This document shows, in pieces, positions 1 through 6,571 of a stretch of DNA of 6,697 nt. A program made the translations under genes and the position numbers. Every line of letters starts with the position of its first letter. Position 1 is the stretch's first letter. The notes under the pieces are model-generated. The model did no database searches and was not told the DNA's origin. It saw only the letters and a program-made list of their open reading frames with translations. The DNA is from Proteobacteria bacterium UBA1844. Its GTDB lineage: Bacteria; Pseudomonadota; Gammaproteobacteria; Steroidobacterales; Woeseiaceae. The stretch is from positions 1 to 6,697 of the forward strand of contig DDIS01000006.1 in NCBI GenBank assembly GCA_002338615.1, read 5' to 3'.

Positions 1-22
1 TGCACGGGCCCTGGCCCGTGCA
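1..22. terminator. Perfect inverted repeat downstream of the UspE-like gene, possible terminator
   Basis: Arms TGCACGGGC and GCCCGTGCA are perfectly complementary around a four-base CCTG centre, giving a GC-rich stem of 9-10 bp. It lies 28 bases beyond the stop codon of the minus-strand universal stress protein gene, where a transcription terminator is expected. Any U-tract would fall outside the window, so it cannot be confirmed as intrinsic. The repeat could equally serve a convergent gene beyond the edge. Confidence 0.5.
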
Positions 23-50
23 GGCTCTCGCTGAATGTACAGTTTATCCG

Positions 51-1103
51 CTAAAGGCTGCTAGGTTTGAAATACGCTGGCGCGTGGCCGACCCGGCCCC
101 GGTCTCTCGGCGAATTCTCAGGTCCCAGAGGCGTGCGATCACCGGATTCCGGGGAGGACAAATGCGCGGGCTTCTTGACGATCAGGAAGGAGCAATCCGA
201 ACGGGACAGGACTTTTTCCGAAGTATTCCCGAGCCACAGACCCGAGACGCCCGTCCGTGCAGCCGTGCCCATGATAATCAGGCCAGTCCCAAGCTTGTGT
301 GCAAGGTCAGGAACAACGTTTTTCGGGCTCCCCTTGATCACGTGCAGCTCCGGTGCCAGGAAATCGGTTGCAATACGGTCAGAGTCCGAACTCGATGCGT
401 TCACAGCATCCTGCAACCACATCATCCGCTTCGTCGCTTCGCGCGCGATCATGCGATCGATCTCGAGGTTGGCCGCTGCGGTGCCTCTCGATCGCATGTG
501 ACCTTCGCCGGTGAGGTACCAGGCGTGGACAAAGTGCAATTCGCGGAATTCTGCGAGCGCAATCGAGGTCGCTACTTCGATGATGTGTTCGTTTAGCCCG
601 CCTCGTGCCGTGCCTTCGGCGGGCATATCGAGTGCTGCCAAAATACAGCCGCTGTCCTTGTTGTCATTGGTATTGACCAACCATACGGGACAAGGACAGT
701 TTCTGAGTAGCTCCTTATCTTCGCGTCGAGCAGAAAGCGAGCGCAGCGCGCGACGCCCGGTAATCGACTTGATGACAAGGTCGTGACGGTTCAATCGCAC
801 CTCGCGAGCGATTTCGAGATGGGGTTTGCCAACCAGAACTTTAATATTGGTTACAATGTCGCTGGCGTCGATCCGCCCCAGCAGTTTCTCGATGCGTTCC
901 TGTTCCACGGTAATCGCAATGTCGGTCAATTCGCTGGGGGTAATGGCAACTATTTTGCGCTGCAGCCTCGCGGGAATCGAATTGACTACGCCACACAGGG
1001 TAAGTGCTGCGCCTTCGCTGCGCGCCAGTGCGACAGCACGACGTAAGGCCAGCGCGTGGCCTGAGCCGGAATCGAGTAGTAGCAGAATGTTGGAAAATCT
1101 CAT
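51..1103 (-). CDS. UspE-like tandem universal stress protein
   Basis: Cytoplasmic protein of 350 residues with two universal stress protein (UspA-fold) domains, at about 1-144 and 152-311, then a polar, Pro/Arg-rich and probably disordered tail (312-350). The second domain carries a loop at 279-295 (GTAARTGVSGLWLGNTS) that closely resembles the C-terminal loop of E. coli UspE. It keeps the first and last Gly of the UspA nucleotide-binding pattern G-x2-G-x9-G-S/T, but the middle Gly is Ala and Asn follows the last Gly. The first domain has no such loop, yet ends in LLRNCPCPVWLV, also UspE-like. Such proteins are tied to stress resistance, motility and cell aggregation; the exact biochemistry is unclear. 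The ATG at 1103-1101 has a GGAGG (1118-1114) ten bases upstream. The gene is divergent from the histidine kinase. The family call is firm; UspE orthology is inferred from motifs, and the length exceeds the roughly 316 residues of E. coli UspE because of the tail. Confidence 0.9.
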   Translation of the reverse strand: MRFSNILLLLDSGSGHALALRRAVALARSEGAALTLCGVVNSIPARLQRKIVAITPSELTDIAITVEQERIEKLLGRIDASDIVTNIKVLVGKPHLEIAREVRLNRHDLVIKSITGRRALRSLSARREDKELLRNCPCPVWLVNTNDNKDSGCILAALDMPAEGTARGGLNEHIIEVATSIALAEFRELHFVHAWYLTGEGHMRSRGTAAANLEIDRMIAREATKRMMWLQDAVNASSSDSDRIATDFLAPELHVIKGSPKNVVPDLAHKLGTGLIIMGTAARTGVSGLWLGNTSEKVLSRSDCSFLIVKKPAHLSSPESGDRTPLGPENSPRDRGRVGHAPAYFKPSSL

Positions 1104-1113
1104 GGCTTCGATA

Positions 1114-1118
1114 CCTCC
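1114..1118 (-). promoter_or_regulatory. Shine-Dalgarno site of the UspE-like gene
   Basis: On the minus strand this reads GGAGG, ten bases before the ATG at 1103-1101. It is the strongest ribosome-binding match in this part of the window and supports the chosen start. Confidence 0.75.
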
Positions 1119-1132
1119 AGGATGAAGCGGCT

Positions 1133-1156
1133 TGTCTGGTCAGACAGGCGCCTGTC
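1133..1156. promoter_or_regulatory. Two overlapping palindromes in the usp/kinase divergent control region
   Basis: TGTCTG-GT-CAGACA (1133-1146) is a perfect dyad. It shares four bases with a second perfect 14-bp palindrome, GACAGGCGCCTGTC (1143-1156). Together they give three alternating TGTC/GACA half-sites. The block lies 30-53 bases upstream of the stress protein ATG, where a regulator would meet RNA polymerase or cover the start of that transcript. It is over 180 bases from the kinase start. An operator is the simplest reading, but a hairpin in the usp leader is possible. No binding protein can be named. The rest of the 1104-1344 gap shows no convincing -35/-10 pair to my eye. Confidence 0.4.
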
Positions 1157-1344
1157 GTCTCGTAAAACGGGGTCGGCAAGGGGCAACGTCGGGGCTGCCG
1201 GGCGAGGTCCGTATTACTGATCCAGTATCGAGTAGTCCACAGGTAATTTCGATCGGGAGTAGCCGGTCTGCCACTGTGGGCAACCCGTAGTTGAACCTGG
1301 CCGTCCGCGTGCCACAATGGCCTACTCCCGATGCCGGCGTGAAA

Positions 1345-2547
1345 ATGGTCGAGCAAAGCAAAAGCCAGCCCGGTCGCCTGACCGAACAACGACGCTTCAC
1401 CGATACCCTGCTCAACAATCTGCCGGGCATGGTTTATCGATGTGCGAATGATCTGCCATGGACAATGACGTTTGTGAGCGGTGGCTGTGAGGCGCTCACG
1501 GGGCACACTGCGGAGTTCATAACGAACCCCCGACTTGGCTGGATTGAACTAATGCACGCCGACGATCTGGAAGCGATACGAGGCGTCATACGCGCAGCGA
1601 TCGATGGCGACAGACAGTTCGATGTGCAGTACCGCATCGTGGCCAAGGGCGGCCAGGAAAAATGGGTCCGGGAGCAAGGCTGCGGTATTCGCGGCGCGGA
1701 CGGTACCGTCGCTGCGATAGAAGGATACATCGACGATATCACGCCGCTAAGAAGTGCCAGTCTGGCGCTTGCCCGTTCGGAGGCCTGGTACGAGGAGAAA
1801 ATCCGGCCGGAACTTCGACGACAGCGCGAACAGCTTGCCCACGCTGATCGCTTGCACACACTTGGTGAAATGGCATCCGGTATTGCTCATGAAGTCAATC
1901 AGCCGCTGGCGGCAATTTCGCTGTTTGCGCAGGCGGGCAGGCACCTGCTGGATTCTGGTGACTACGACAAGCTGCGGGAAGTGCTCGAGAAGCTGAGCAG
2001 GCACGCCCACCGCGCTGCCGCGATTGTTGAGCGCATTCAGGACATGGCGCGCCGCAAGGAAAGTGAAAGACAGACGGTAGACCTGAATGCACTGGTGGAC
2101 GATGCGGTCGAGTTGGCGGAAATTGACGCCGAAGCAAATAATATCAGCATTGAGGTATCTTCAGCCGCCGGGTTACCGATGGTCGACGTCGATGTTGTTC
2201 AGATTCAGCAAGTCATTCTCAATTTGTTGCGTAACGGCATAGATGCGATGAGATCGCTGAATTTTGAAAACGGAAGCACCATGCGGGTATTGATCCGGCA
2301 ATATAAAGCCGGCTTTCTGCAAGTCGATGTGGAAGACTGTGGGGGTGGCGTTTCGGCTGACGTCGCTGATAAGATTTTTGACTCATTCTCTACCAGCAAG
2401 AGCACCGGGCTCGGCATGGGTTTGCCGATCAGCAAAGCTATCGTAGCAGCACACGGAGGGCAACTCGTGTTCAACAATAATGAAACAGGTGGAGCTACCT
2501 TTTCGCTAACGTTGCCGGTAGCCGCAAGTGGGAATCAACATGGATAA
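1345..2547 (+). CDS. Soluble PAS-domain sensor histidine kinase, FixL-like
   Basis: Two-component sensor kinase of 400 residues that should autophosphorylate on His and pass phosphate to the overlapping FixJ-like regulator. Positions here count from the ATG at 1345. A PAS_3-type domain spans about 18-133 (with MHADDLE and the GYIDDIT end), followed by a short coiled linker. The dimerisation/H-box has GIAHEVNQPLAAI with phosphoacceptor His182 (codon at 1888). The ATPase domain has an N-box (NLLRNGIDAM, 293-302), G1 (DCGGG, 331-335) and G2 (GLGMG, 355-359). There are no membrane segments, so the signal is cytoplasmic. The PAS domain does not look like the haem PAS of rhizobial FixL, so oxygen sensing should not be assumed. 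The start is uncertain: the frame is open from a TTG at 1291, directly after an in-frame TAG, with GTG options at 1309 and 1339. None has a good Shine-Dalgarno. ATG 1345 was preferred because the extra residues look unstructured. Confidence 0.93.
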   Translation: MVEQSKSQPGRLTEQRRFTDTLLNNLPGMVYRCANDLPWTMTFVSGGCEALTGHTAEFITNPRLGWIELMHADDLEAIRGVIRAAIDGDRQFDVQYRIVAKGGQEKWVREQGCGIRGADGTVAAIEGYIDDITPLRSASLALARSEAWYEEKIRPELRRQREQLAHADRLHTLGEMASGIAHEVNQPLAAISLFAQAGRHLLDSGDYDKLREVLEKLSRHAHRAAAIVERIQDMARRKESERQTVDLNALVDDAVELAEIDAEANNISIEVSSAAGLPMVDVDVVQIQQVILNLLRNGIDAMRSLNFENGSTMRVLIRQYKAGFLQVDVEDCGGGVSADVADKIFDSFSTSKSTGLGMGLPISKAIVAAHGGQLVFNNNETGGATFSLTLPVAASGNQHG

Positions 2548-3163
2548 GACACCGACAGTTTATATCGTCGATGACGACGAAGGTATACGTGATGGCCTGA
2601 GTACGTTGTTGGCAACCGTGGACCAGCCGTACCGGGCATTCGAATCTGCCATGGAGTTTCTTGACCATTACGATCCCGACATGCGTGGCTGCCTGATACT
2701 GGATATACGCATGCCGCGCGTATCCGGGCTGGAGCTGCAGGAGATTCTAAACGAGCGGGAATCAAACCTGCCAATAATATTCGTGACTGGCCACGGCGAT
2801 GTTCCGATGGCGGTTGAGGCTATGCGGCGCGGGGCGCTGGACTTTATTCGCAAGCCTTTTCGTGAACAGGAATTGCTGGAGCGTATTAATGAGGCGCTTG
2901 ATGTCGAGTCTGTCAGGCGCAAAAGAACCCTGGATCAGCAGGAATTGTTGCAACGGATCGATTCGCTCACGGATCGGGAGAGGGCGGTGTTCGAGAGTGT
3001 CGCCGACGGCATCATGAACAAGGTCATCGGATTCGATCTTGGCATCAGCGAACGTACCGTGGAGGTCCACCGGGCGAACGTAATGAAAAAACTCGATGTA
3101 CGGACCCTGGCAGAGCTGATTCGTATCAAGATTGCCGTCGAGTTCGCCGAGCGGGCCGACTGA
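2540..3163 (+). CDS. FixJ-family response regulator (receiver plus LuxR-type HTH)
   Basis: DNA-binding response regulator of 207 residues, the usual FixJ length. The receiver domain (about 5-120) has the acidic pocket Asp11-Asp13, phosphoacceptor Asp55 in LDIRMP, switch Thr83 in FVTGHGDVPMAVEAM, and Lys105 in IRKPF. A linker leads to a LuxR/GerE helix-turn-helix at about 143-200, with LTDRER opening it and recognition helix SERTVEVHRANVMKKL, nearly the FixJ signature. The ATG at 2540 overlaps the kinase stop by 8 bp (ATGGATAA), so translation is coupled, and GGGA lies six bases upstream. A GTG at 2528 would add four residues but is less likely. The cognate kinase is the preceding gene. Promoter targets cannot be read from the sequence; the divergent stress protein gene and rnk are the nearest candidates. 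Confidence 0.94.
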   Translation: MDKTPTVYIVDDDEGIRDGLSTLLATVDQPYRAFESAMEFLDHYDPDMRGCLILDIRMPRVSGLELQEILNERESNLPIIFVTGHGDVPMAVEAMRRGALDFIRKPFREQELLERINEALDVESVRRKRTLDQQELLQRIDSLTDRERAVFESVADGIMNKVIGFDLGISERTVEVHRANVMKKLDVRTLAELIRIKIAVEFAERAD

Positions 3164-3165
3164 TG

Positions 3166-3179
3166 CCTGCCGCGGCAGG
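3166..3179. terminator. GC-rich palindrome just after the response regulator
   Basis: CCTGCCGCGGCAGG is a perfect 14-bp palindrome starting two bases after the TGA. Its position suits a terminator or RNA 3'-end stabiliser for the kinase/regulator operon. There is no U-tract after it and almost no loop, so an intrinsic terminator is doubtful. Confidence 0.3.
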
Positions 3180-3197
3180 ACCGTAAACCGACTTGCG

Positions 3198-3225
3198 TTA
3201 GTACGTACTGGCCACAGTACGCTAA
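3198..3225. promoter_or_regulatory. Bulged hairpin or dyad between the two-component operon and rnk
   Basis: The core GTACTG-GCCA-CAGTAC is a perfect dyad. It extends through one C-G pair and then, past a two-base TA bulge, through TTAG pairing with CTAA, about 11 bp in all. It lies 35-62 bases after the regulator stop and about 35 bases upstream of a candidate rnk -10 element. No U-tract follows, so it is a poor intrinsic terminator. It may be an operator for rnk, a termination structure for the operon, or chance. Confidence 0.35.
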
Positions 3226-3256
3226 GCGATATCCCGAATTACGCGCAACGGTACGA

Positions 3257-3265
3257 TGCTACAAT
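3257..3265 (+). promoter_or_regulatory. Candidate extended -10 promoter for rnk
   Basis: TGCTACAAT fits the extended -10 form TG-N-TACAAT, one mismatch from the TATAAT consensus. No good -35 hexamer is visible 15-18 bases upstream, as is common for extended -10 promoters. A start near 3272 would give a leader of about 87 bases before the rnk ATG. Confidence 0.35.
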
Positions 3266-3358
3266 GTATCGACCTGGTAACATACCGTGCCACGATGCGT
3301 CGAGTGCGTCCGCACTTTGATACGCCATGACTATTTATTGAGAAGAGGTTAGCGGCCC

Positions 3359-3781
3359 ATGGAATCGACCCCTGTTAAATCGACCCCAATTACAATTACC
3401 CGATTGGATCTCGAAAGACTCGAGCGCCTGTTGGAGACTGAATCGATTCGAGCGTTGCCGGGAGCCGGCATGTTACGCGAGGAGCTCGGCCGCGCGAACG
3501 TCGTCGAACCCGAAGAGATCGGGCCGGATATCATTACGATGAACTCGACCGCCAGGTTTGTGAATGAGCGTACGAATACGGCTTACCAGATGACGCTCGT
3601 GTATCCAAACGAGGCAGGAACTCCCGGCACTGTGTCTGTAATTGCTCCGGTCGGGAGTGCGTTGCTGGGGCTCTCGATCGGCCAGACCATCAACTGGCAG
3701 GTGCCGGGTGGCCGACAGCTGCGCCTGCGCGTAGTCGCCGTGACCAGCCAGCCGGAGGCACAGAAACAGTTTCATCGATGA
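3359..3781 (+). CDS. rnk: Regulator of nucleoside diphosphate kinase, Rnk
   Basis: Protein of 140 residues, close to the roughly 136 of E. coli Rnk. Family landmarks are in order: an N-terminal helical part with LDLERLERLLE and LREELGRANVVEPEEIGPDIITMNS, then the GreA/GreB C-terminal FKBP-like fold with TLVYP, VSVIAPVGSALLGLSIGQTINWQVPGG and a final QPEA. Rnk-type proteins bind RNA polymerase near the secondary channel but have a short coiled coil without the Gre catalytic acidic tip. They raise nucleoside diphosphate kinase activity and so affect nucleotide pools. The ATG at 3359 has AAGAGG about ten bases upstream. The gene appears to be its own transcription unit, 195 bases after the response regulator and convergent with the arylsulfatase. 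Confidence 0.93.
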   Translation: MESTPVKSTPITITRLDLERLERLLETESIRALPGAGMLREELGRANVVEPEEIGPDIITMNSTARFVNERTNTAYQMTLVYPNEAGTPGTVSVIAPVGSALLGLSIGQTINWQVPGGRQLRLRVVAVTSQPEAQKQFHR

Positions 3782-3795
3782 ACGATTTCCGGAAT

Positions 3796-3821
3796 ACCGG
3801 CGCCCCGAAACAGGCGCCGGT
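3796..3821. terminator. Hairpin between convergent rnk and arylsulfatase genes, likely bidirectional terminator
   Basis: Arms ACCGGCGCC (3796-3804) and GGCGCCGGT (3813-3821) form a perfect 9-bp stem with an eight-base loop. It sits 14 bases after the rnk stop and 27 bases beyond the arylsulfatase stop on the other strand. Neither side has a long U-tract, so termination may be incomplete or the stem may mainly protect RNA 3' ends, but stem and position both fit. Confidence 0.65.
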
Positions 3822-3848
3822 CGCTACTTCCGTTACTTGGAGCCGAAC

Positions 3849-6395
3849 TTACTCGCTGCTCGAATTATTTCGCATCGCACCCTGCAGTTTCTTGATATCG
3901 GCCGGTGACAGCTGTGGCCGGTCAACAACCAGGGTCAACTTGTTGAGCTTGGCGGTGAGCGTGAACGGCGGCGTGTAGTCTGCGTCGTTTACGCCCGTCA
4001 GCGTATCCGAACCAATATCGAAGGCCTCATCCCACTGCAGAATCATGGGCAACGTGTGAGGCATCTTTTTCGATTCGACCACTTTGCCGTCGACGCTCAG
4101 TGTGCCGGTACCGGGTTGCCCCAGGCCGCTCATATTGTTGTAAGCGAGCGTACCGGTGCCGAGGCCCTCGTATTTGAAATCAAACGTGACGGTATGTTCG
4201 CCCGGTGTCAGCGCATCCTTGCCCTGCCACTTGATGCGCTCCATGTTGAGCATGTTCCACAGGAATACCGGCTTGCCCTCAAGGAGGTAAAACCCGTAAC
4301 CGGCAAAGCGTCCACCGGAGGTCAGAATCATGCCCTCGGCTCCGCCCGGCGGCACGGTGAGATTGGCCGTTACCGTGTACGAGGTATTCAGCAGTAGCGG
4401 CGAATCGCCTTGCGGCAAGCCAGTCATGGCATGCGTATAGGTAAACTCCTTGCGCCCCGCAACAATACTTGGTCGTGCGGCAATGACCCGAGCAGCTACC
4501 GAAGCATCCATCGGGAACACCTGGAATTTCTTCGCCTCCTCAATGAACTTCTTCTTCAGGGCTTTCACCTTGTCGGGGTGCTCGTCGGCGATGTTCTGCG
4601 ACTGGCTGAAGTCCGTGTTCAGGTCGTAGAGTTCCAGCACCTGGTTGTTCAGCGGGTCGGTGTTGGCGGCGCCGTAGGCCTCCCACGGTGCGCGGTTGAC
4701 CTTGGTGCTGAGCAGCCAGCCTTCGTCGTACAGGGCCCACTGGCCCATCATTTCGAAATACTGGGTCTTGTGCCTCGATGGCAGCTTGGCATTCGCCTTG
4801 TCAAAGGTATAAGCGAAGCTCGTCCCTTCAATAGGCGCCTGCTTGATGCCATCCACGTATTCCGGCGCCGCTATTCCAGTCACCTCGAGAAGGGTTGGAA
4901 CGACGTCAATGACGTGCATGAACTGGTCGCGCAGACCGCCTTTGTCTTTGATGCGCGCTGGCCATGAGACCGCCATGTTCTGGCGGATACCGCCGAGCTT
5001 CGATGCATTTTGCTTGAACCACGAGAACGGCGTGTCGAACATCCAGGACCAGCCGGCCGACATATGGTTGTAGGTTTCTTCCGTGCCCCAGACGTCATAC
5101 CACTTCATCTGCGTCTCGACCGGCGGCGCGACACCGTTGAAAAAGGCAACCTCGTTGAAGGTCCCTGTTGGCCCGCCTTCGGCACTGGTACCATTGTCGC
5201 CGTTGATGAAGATGATAAGCGTGTCATCCAGTTTGCCCATGTCTTCGATGGTCTGAACAACGCGCCCGATTTCATGATCTGTATAGGCGGCATACGCAGC
5301 GAAGATCTCCACCTGCTTGATGAACAGCTTTTGCTCCTGGGCCGTCAGGTCGTCCCAGTTCTTGAGGACGTCCGTTGGCCAGGGCTCCATCTGTGTATCT
5401 GCGGGAATCACGCCGAGCTTCTTCTGGTTTTCGAAGATCTGTTCGCGGACCTTGTTCCAGCCTTCATCAAAGAGGTGCATATCGTGAACCTTCTTCACCC
5501 ATTCCTTCGTTGGGTGGTGCGGTGCGTGCATGGCACCCGGCGCGTATTTCACGAAAAACGGCTTGTCGGGCACCATCTGGTTCATGCGGTTCAGGTAGTC
5601 GATAGCATCGTCTGCCATGCCGGTTATGAGATTCCATTCCGGCTTGCCTTCAAACGGGTATATCTGGGTCGTGTTGCGGAACAGGTTCGGCTGCCACTGG
5701 TTCGCGTCACCGCCAACAAACCCGTAGAAATACTCGAAACCGAGCCCCGTCGGCCATTTGTCAAACGGCCCGGCCTGGCTCGCGACAAAAGTCGGTGTGT
5801 TGTGGTCCTTGCCAAACCACGAGGTCGCGTAGCCATTGTCGCGTAAAATACGCCCGATCGTGGCCTTGTCCTCGGGGATGATGCTGTTGTAGCCGGGGAA
5901 GCCCGTCGCCTGCTCACCGATGACGCCAAAGCCGACCGAATGGTGATTGCGACCGGTGATGAGCGCGGCGCGCGTCGGGGAACACAATGCCGTGGAATGA
6001 ATATTGTTGTAGCGCAGCCCCGAATTCGCAATACGATCCATCGTGGGTGTCGGTATGACGCCACCGAAGGTACTGGGGACACCAAATCCCGAATCGTCCG
6101 TGATGATCAGCAATACGTTCGGTGCCTTTTTCGGAGGCACGATGTTAGGCGCCCACCAGGCCTTTGAATCCAGAGCGCCTTCATTGATAACACCGCCAAA
6201 CTCGGGCGCGGGCGCGGGCAATCGTTTGCCATCGATGGTGGTTGTTGCGCTCGGGGCGCCCGGGTCGCCGGCCGTTTCAACCGCACGGGCAATCAACGCG
6301 AGTAGCAGTACGGTCGTCGATGCAACAGCGATAGCCGTATACGCACGGAACTGCTTGCTGCGCCGCGACCTTTTCGTGGAACGAGGAAATGCCAT
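3849..6395 (-). CDS. Exported Cys-type arylsulfatase (sulfatase family, alkaline phosphatase superfamily)
   Basis: Hydrolase of 848 residues that should cleave sulfate esters to alcohol and inorganic sulfate outside the cytoplasm. The N terminus has a basic stretch (KRSRRSK) and a hydrophobic segment at about 19-38 ending ARA-VE, which may be a cleavable Sec signal or a membrane anchor. The sulfatase domain (about 92-625) has metal ligands Asp100-Asp101 (IITDDSGFG) and the signature CSPTR (138-142), whose Cys138 becomes formylglycine. It also has Lys196 and His198 (GKDHN), His290 (AMHAP) and Asp400-Asn401 (INGDNG); Lys461 (FKQNASKLGGIRQNM) is the likely last active-site Lys. All core residues are present, so it should be active if matured. 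A beta-rich C-terminal domain (about 645-825), with VDGKVV and FDIGSDT, is usual for this long subfamily. No formylglycine-generating enzyme is in the window, so maturation must come from elsewhere. The ATG at 6395 has GGGAG six bases upstream. The true substrate cannot be told from the sequence. Confidence 0.95.
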   Translation of the reverse strand: MAFPRSTKRSRRSKQFRAYTAIAVASTTVLLLALIARAVETAGDPGAPSATTTIDGKRLPAPAPEFGGVINEGALDSKAWWAPNIVPPKKAPNVLLIITDDSGFGVPSTFGGVIPTPTMDRIANSGLRYNNIHSTALCSPTRAALITGRNHHSVGFGVIGEQATGFPGYNSIIPEDKATIGRILRDNGYATSWFGKDHNTPTFVASQAGPFDKWPTGLGFEYFYGFVGGDANQWQPNLFRNTTQIYPFEGKPEWNLITGMADDAIDYLNRMNQMVPDKPFFVKYAPGAMHAPHHPTKEWVKKVHDMHLFDEGWNKVREQIFENQKKLGVIPADTQMEPWPTDVLKNWDDLTAQEQKLFIKQVEIFAAYAAYTDHEIGRVVQTIEDMGKLDDTLIIFINGDNGTSAEGGPTGTFNEVAFFNGVAPPVETQMKWYDVWGTEETYNHMSAGWSWMFDTPFSWFKQNASKLGGIRQNMAVSWPARIKDKGGLRDQFMHVIDVVPTLLEVTGIAAPEYVDGIKQAPIEGTSFAYTFDKANAKLPSRHKTQYFEMMGQWALYDEGWLLSTKVNRAPWEAYGAANTDPLNNQVLELYDLNTDFSQSQNIADEHPDKVKALKKKFIEEAKKFQVFPMDASVAARVIAARPSIVAGRKEFTYTHAMTGLPQGDSPLLLNTSYTVTANLTVPPGGAEGMILTSGGRFAGYGFYLLEGKPVFLWNMLNMERIKWQGKDALTPGEHTVTFDFKYEGLGTGTLAYNNMSGLGQPGTGTLSVDGKVVESKKMPHTLPMILQWDEAFDIGSDTLTGVNDADYTPPFTLTAKLNKLTLVVDRPQLSPADIKKLQGAMRNNSSSE

Positions 6396-6401
6396 GTAGA
6401 T

Positions 6402-6406
6402 CTCCC
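6402..6406 (-). promoter_or_regulatory. Shine-Dalgarno site of the arylsulfatase gene
   Basis: The minus strand reads TGGGAGA here, with GGGAG six bases before the ATG. The same TGGGAGA and the same six-base spacing occur before the divergent lipoprotein. Just upstream is an AT-rich stretch (6407-6422; TAATAATAAT on the minus strand) that could hold the -10 element, although no good -35 was seen. Confidence 0.7.
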
Positions 6407-6424
6407 AATTTTTATTATTATTAG

Positions 6425-6455
6425 TGACGCAATTGTCCTGCTTGTAACAGCGTCA
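6425..6455. promoter_or_regulatory. Spaced inverted repeat in the arylsulfatase/lipoprotein divergent region
   Basis: TGACGC (6425-6430) and GCGTCA (6450-6455) form an inverted repeat with 19 bases between the arms. It lies 30-60 bases upstream of the arylsulfatase start, next to the AT-rich stretch, so it could be an operator governing that gene or both divergent genes. Six-base arms at this spacing can arise by chance. The remainder of the 181-base gap (6396-6576) shows no feature I can support. Confidence 0.3.
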
Positions 6456-6565
6456 TGTCCCCAACCGCTACTTTAGGCCGTTTCTGCGGAAAAGTCAGCA
6501 TTACGGTTGAGAGTTGTGTGCGCTTTTCGTTTGCCTGTCGTTTAACCCTATGAACACACACAGAT

Positions 6566-6570
6566 GGGAG
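6566..6570 (+). promoter_or_regulatory. Shine-Dalgarno site of the lipoprotein gene
   Basis: GGGAG lies six bases before the ATG at 6577. It decides the start in favour of this codon over the in-frame ATG at 6550, which has no such site and would place a polar stretch ahead of the signal peptide. Confidence 0.7.
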
Positions 6571-6571
6571 A

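Noticed and set aside
18..596. Open frame of 192 codons on the plus strand
   Set aside because: It is antisense to the UspE-like gene, whose motifs and ribosome-binding site are clear.
1218..1233. Possible FNR/CRP-like site (CTGAT ... ATCGA) in the divergent region
   Set aside because: The spacing is five bases instead of the four needed for the FNR consensus and the outer bases do not match, so it is no better than chance.
841..1506. Open frame of 221 codons on the minus strand
   Set aside because: It spans the end of the stress protein gene, the divergent control region and the kinase start on the wrong strand. Its translation is rich in Arg and Cys with no family features.
1345..2547. 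True FixL oxygen sensor
   Set aside because: The kinase boxes are FixL-like, but the PAS part does not show the haem-PAS pattern, so the name fixL was not assigned.
3303..3316. Small hairpin AGTGC-GTCC-GCACT followed by TTT before rnk
   Set aside because: The stem is only 5 bp and the T run only three bases, too weak for an intrinsic terminator or attenuator.
3132..3320. Open frame of 62 codons overlapping the end of the response regulator
   Set aside because: It starts inside the regulator in another frame, has no ribosome-binding site and no recognisable features.
5010..5846. Open frame of 278 codons on the plus strand
   Set aside because: It lies antisense inside the arylsulfatase gene, shows no recognisable domain, and the opposite strand encodes intact catalytic motifs. 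Long antisense frames are common in GC-rich genes.
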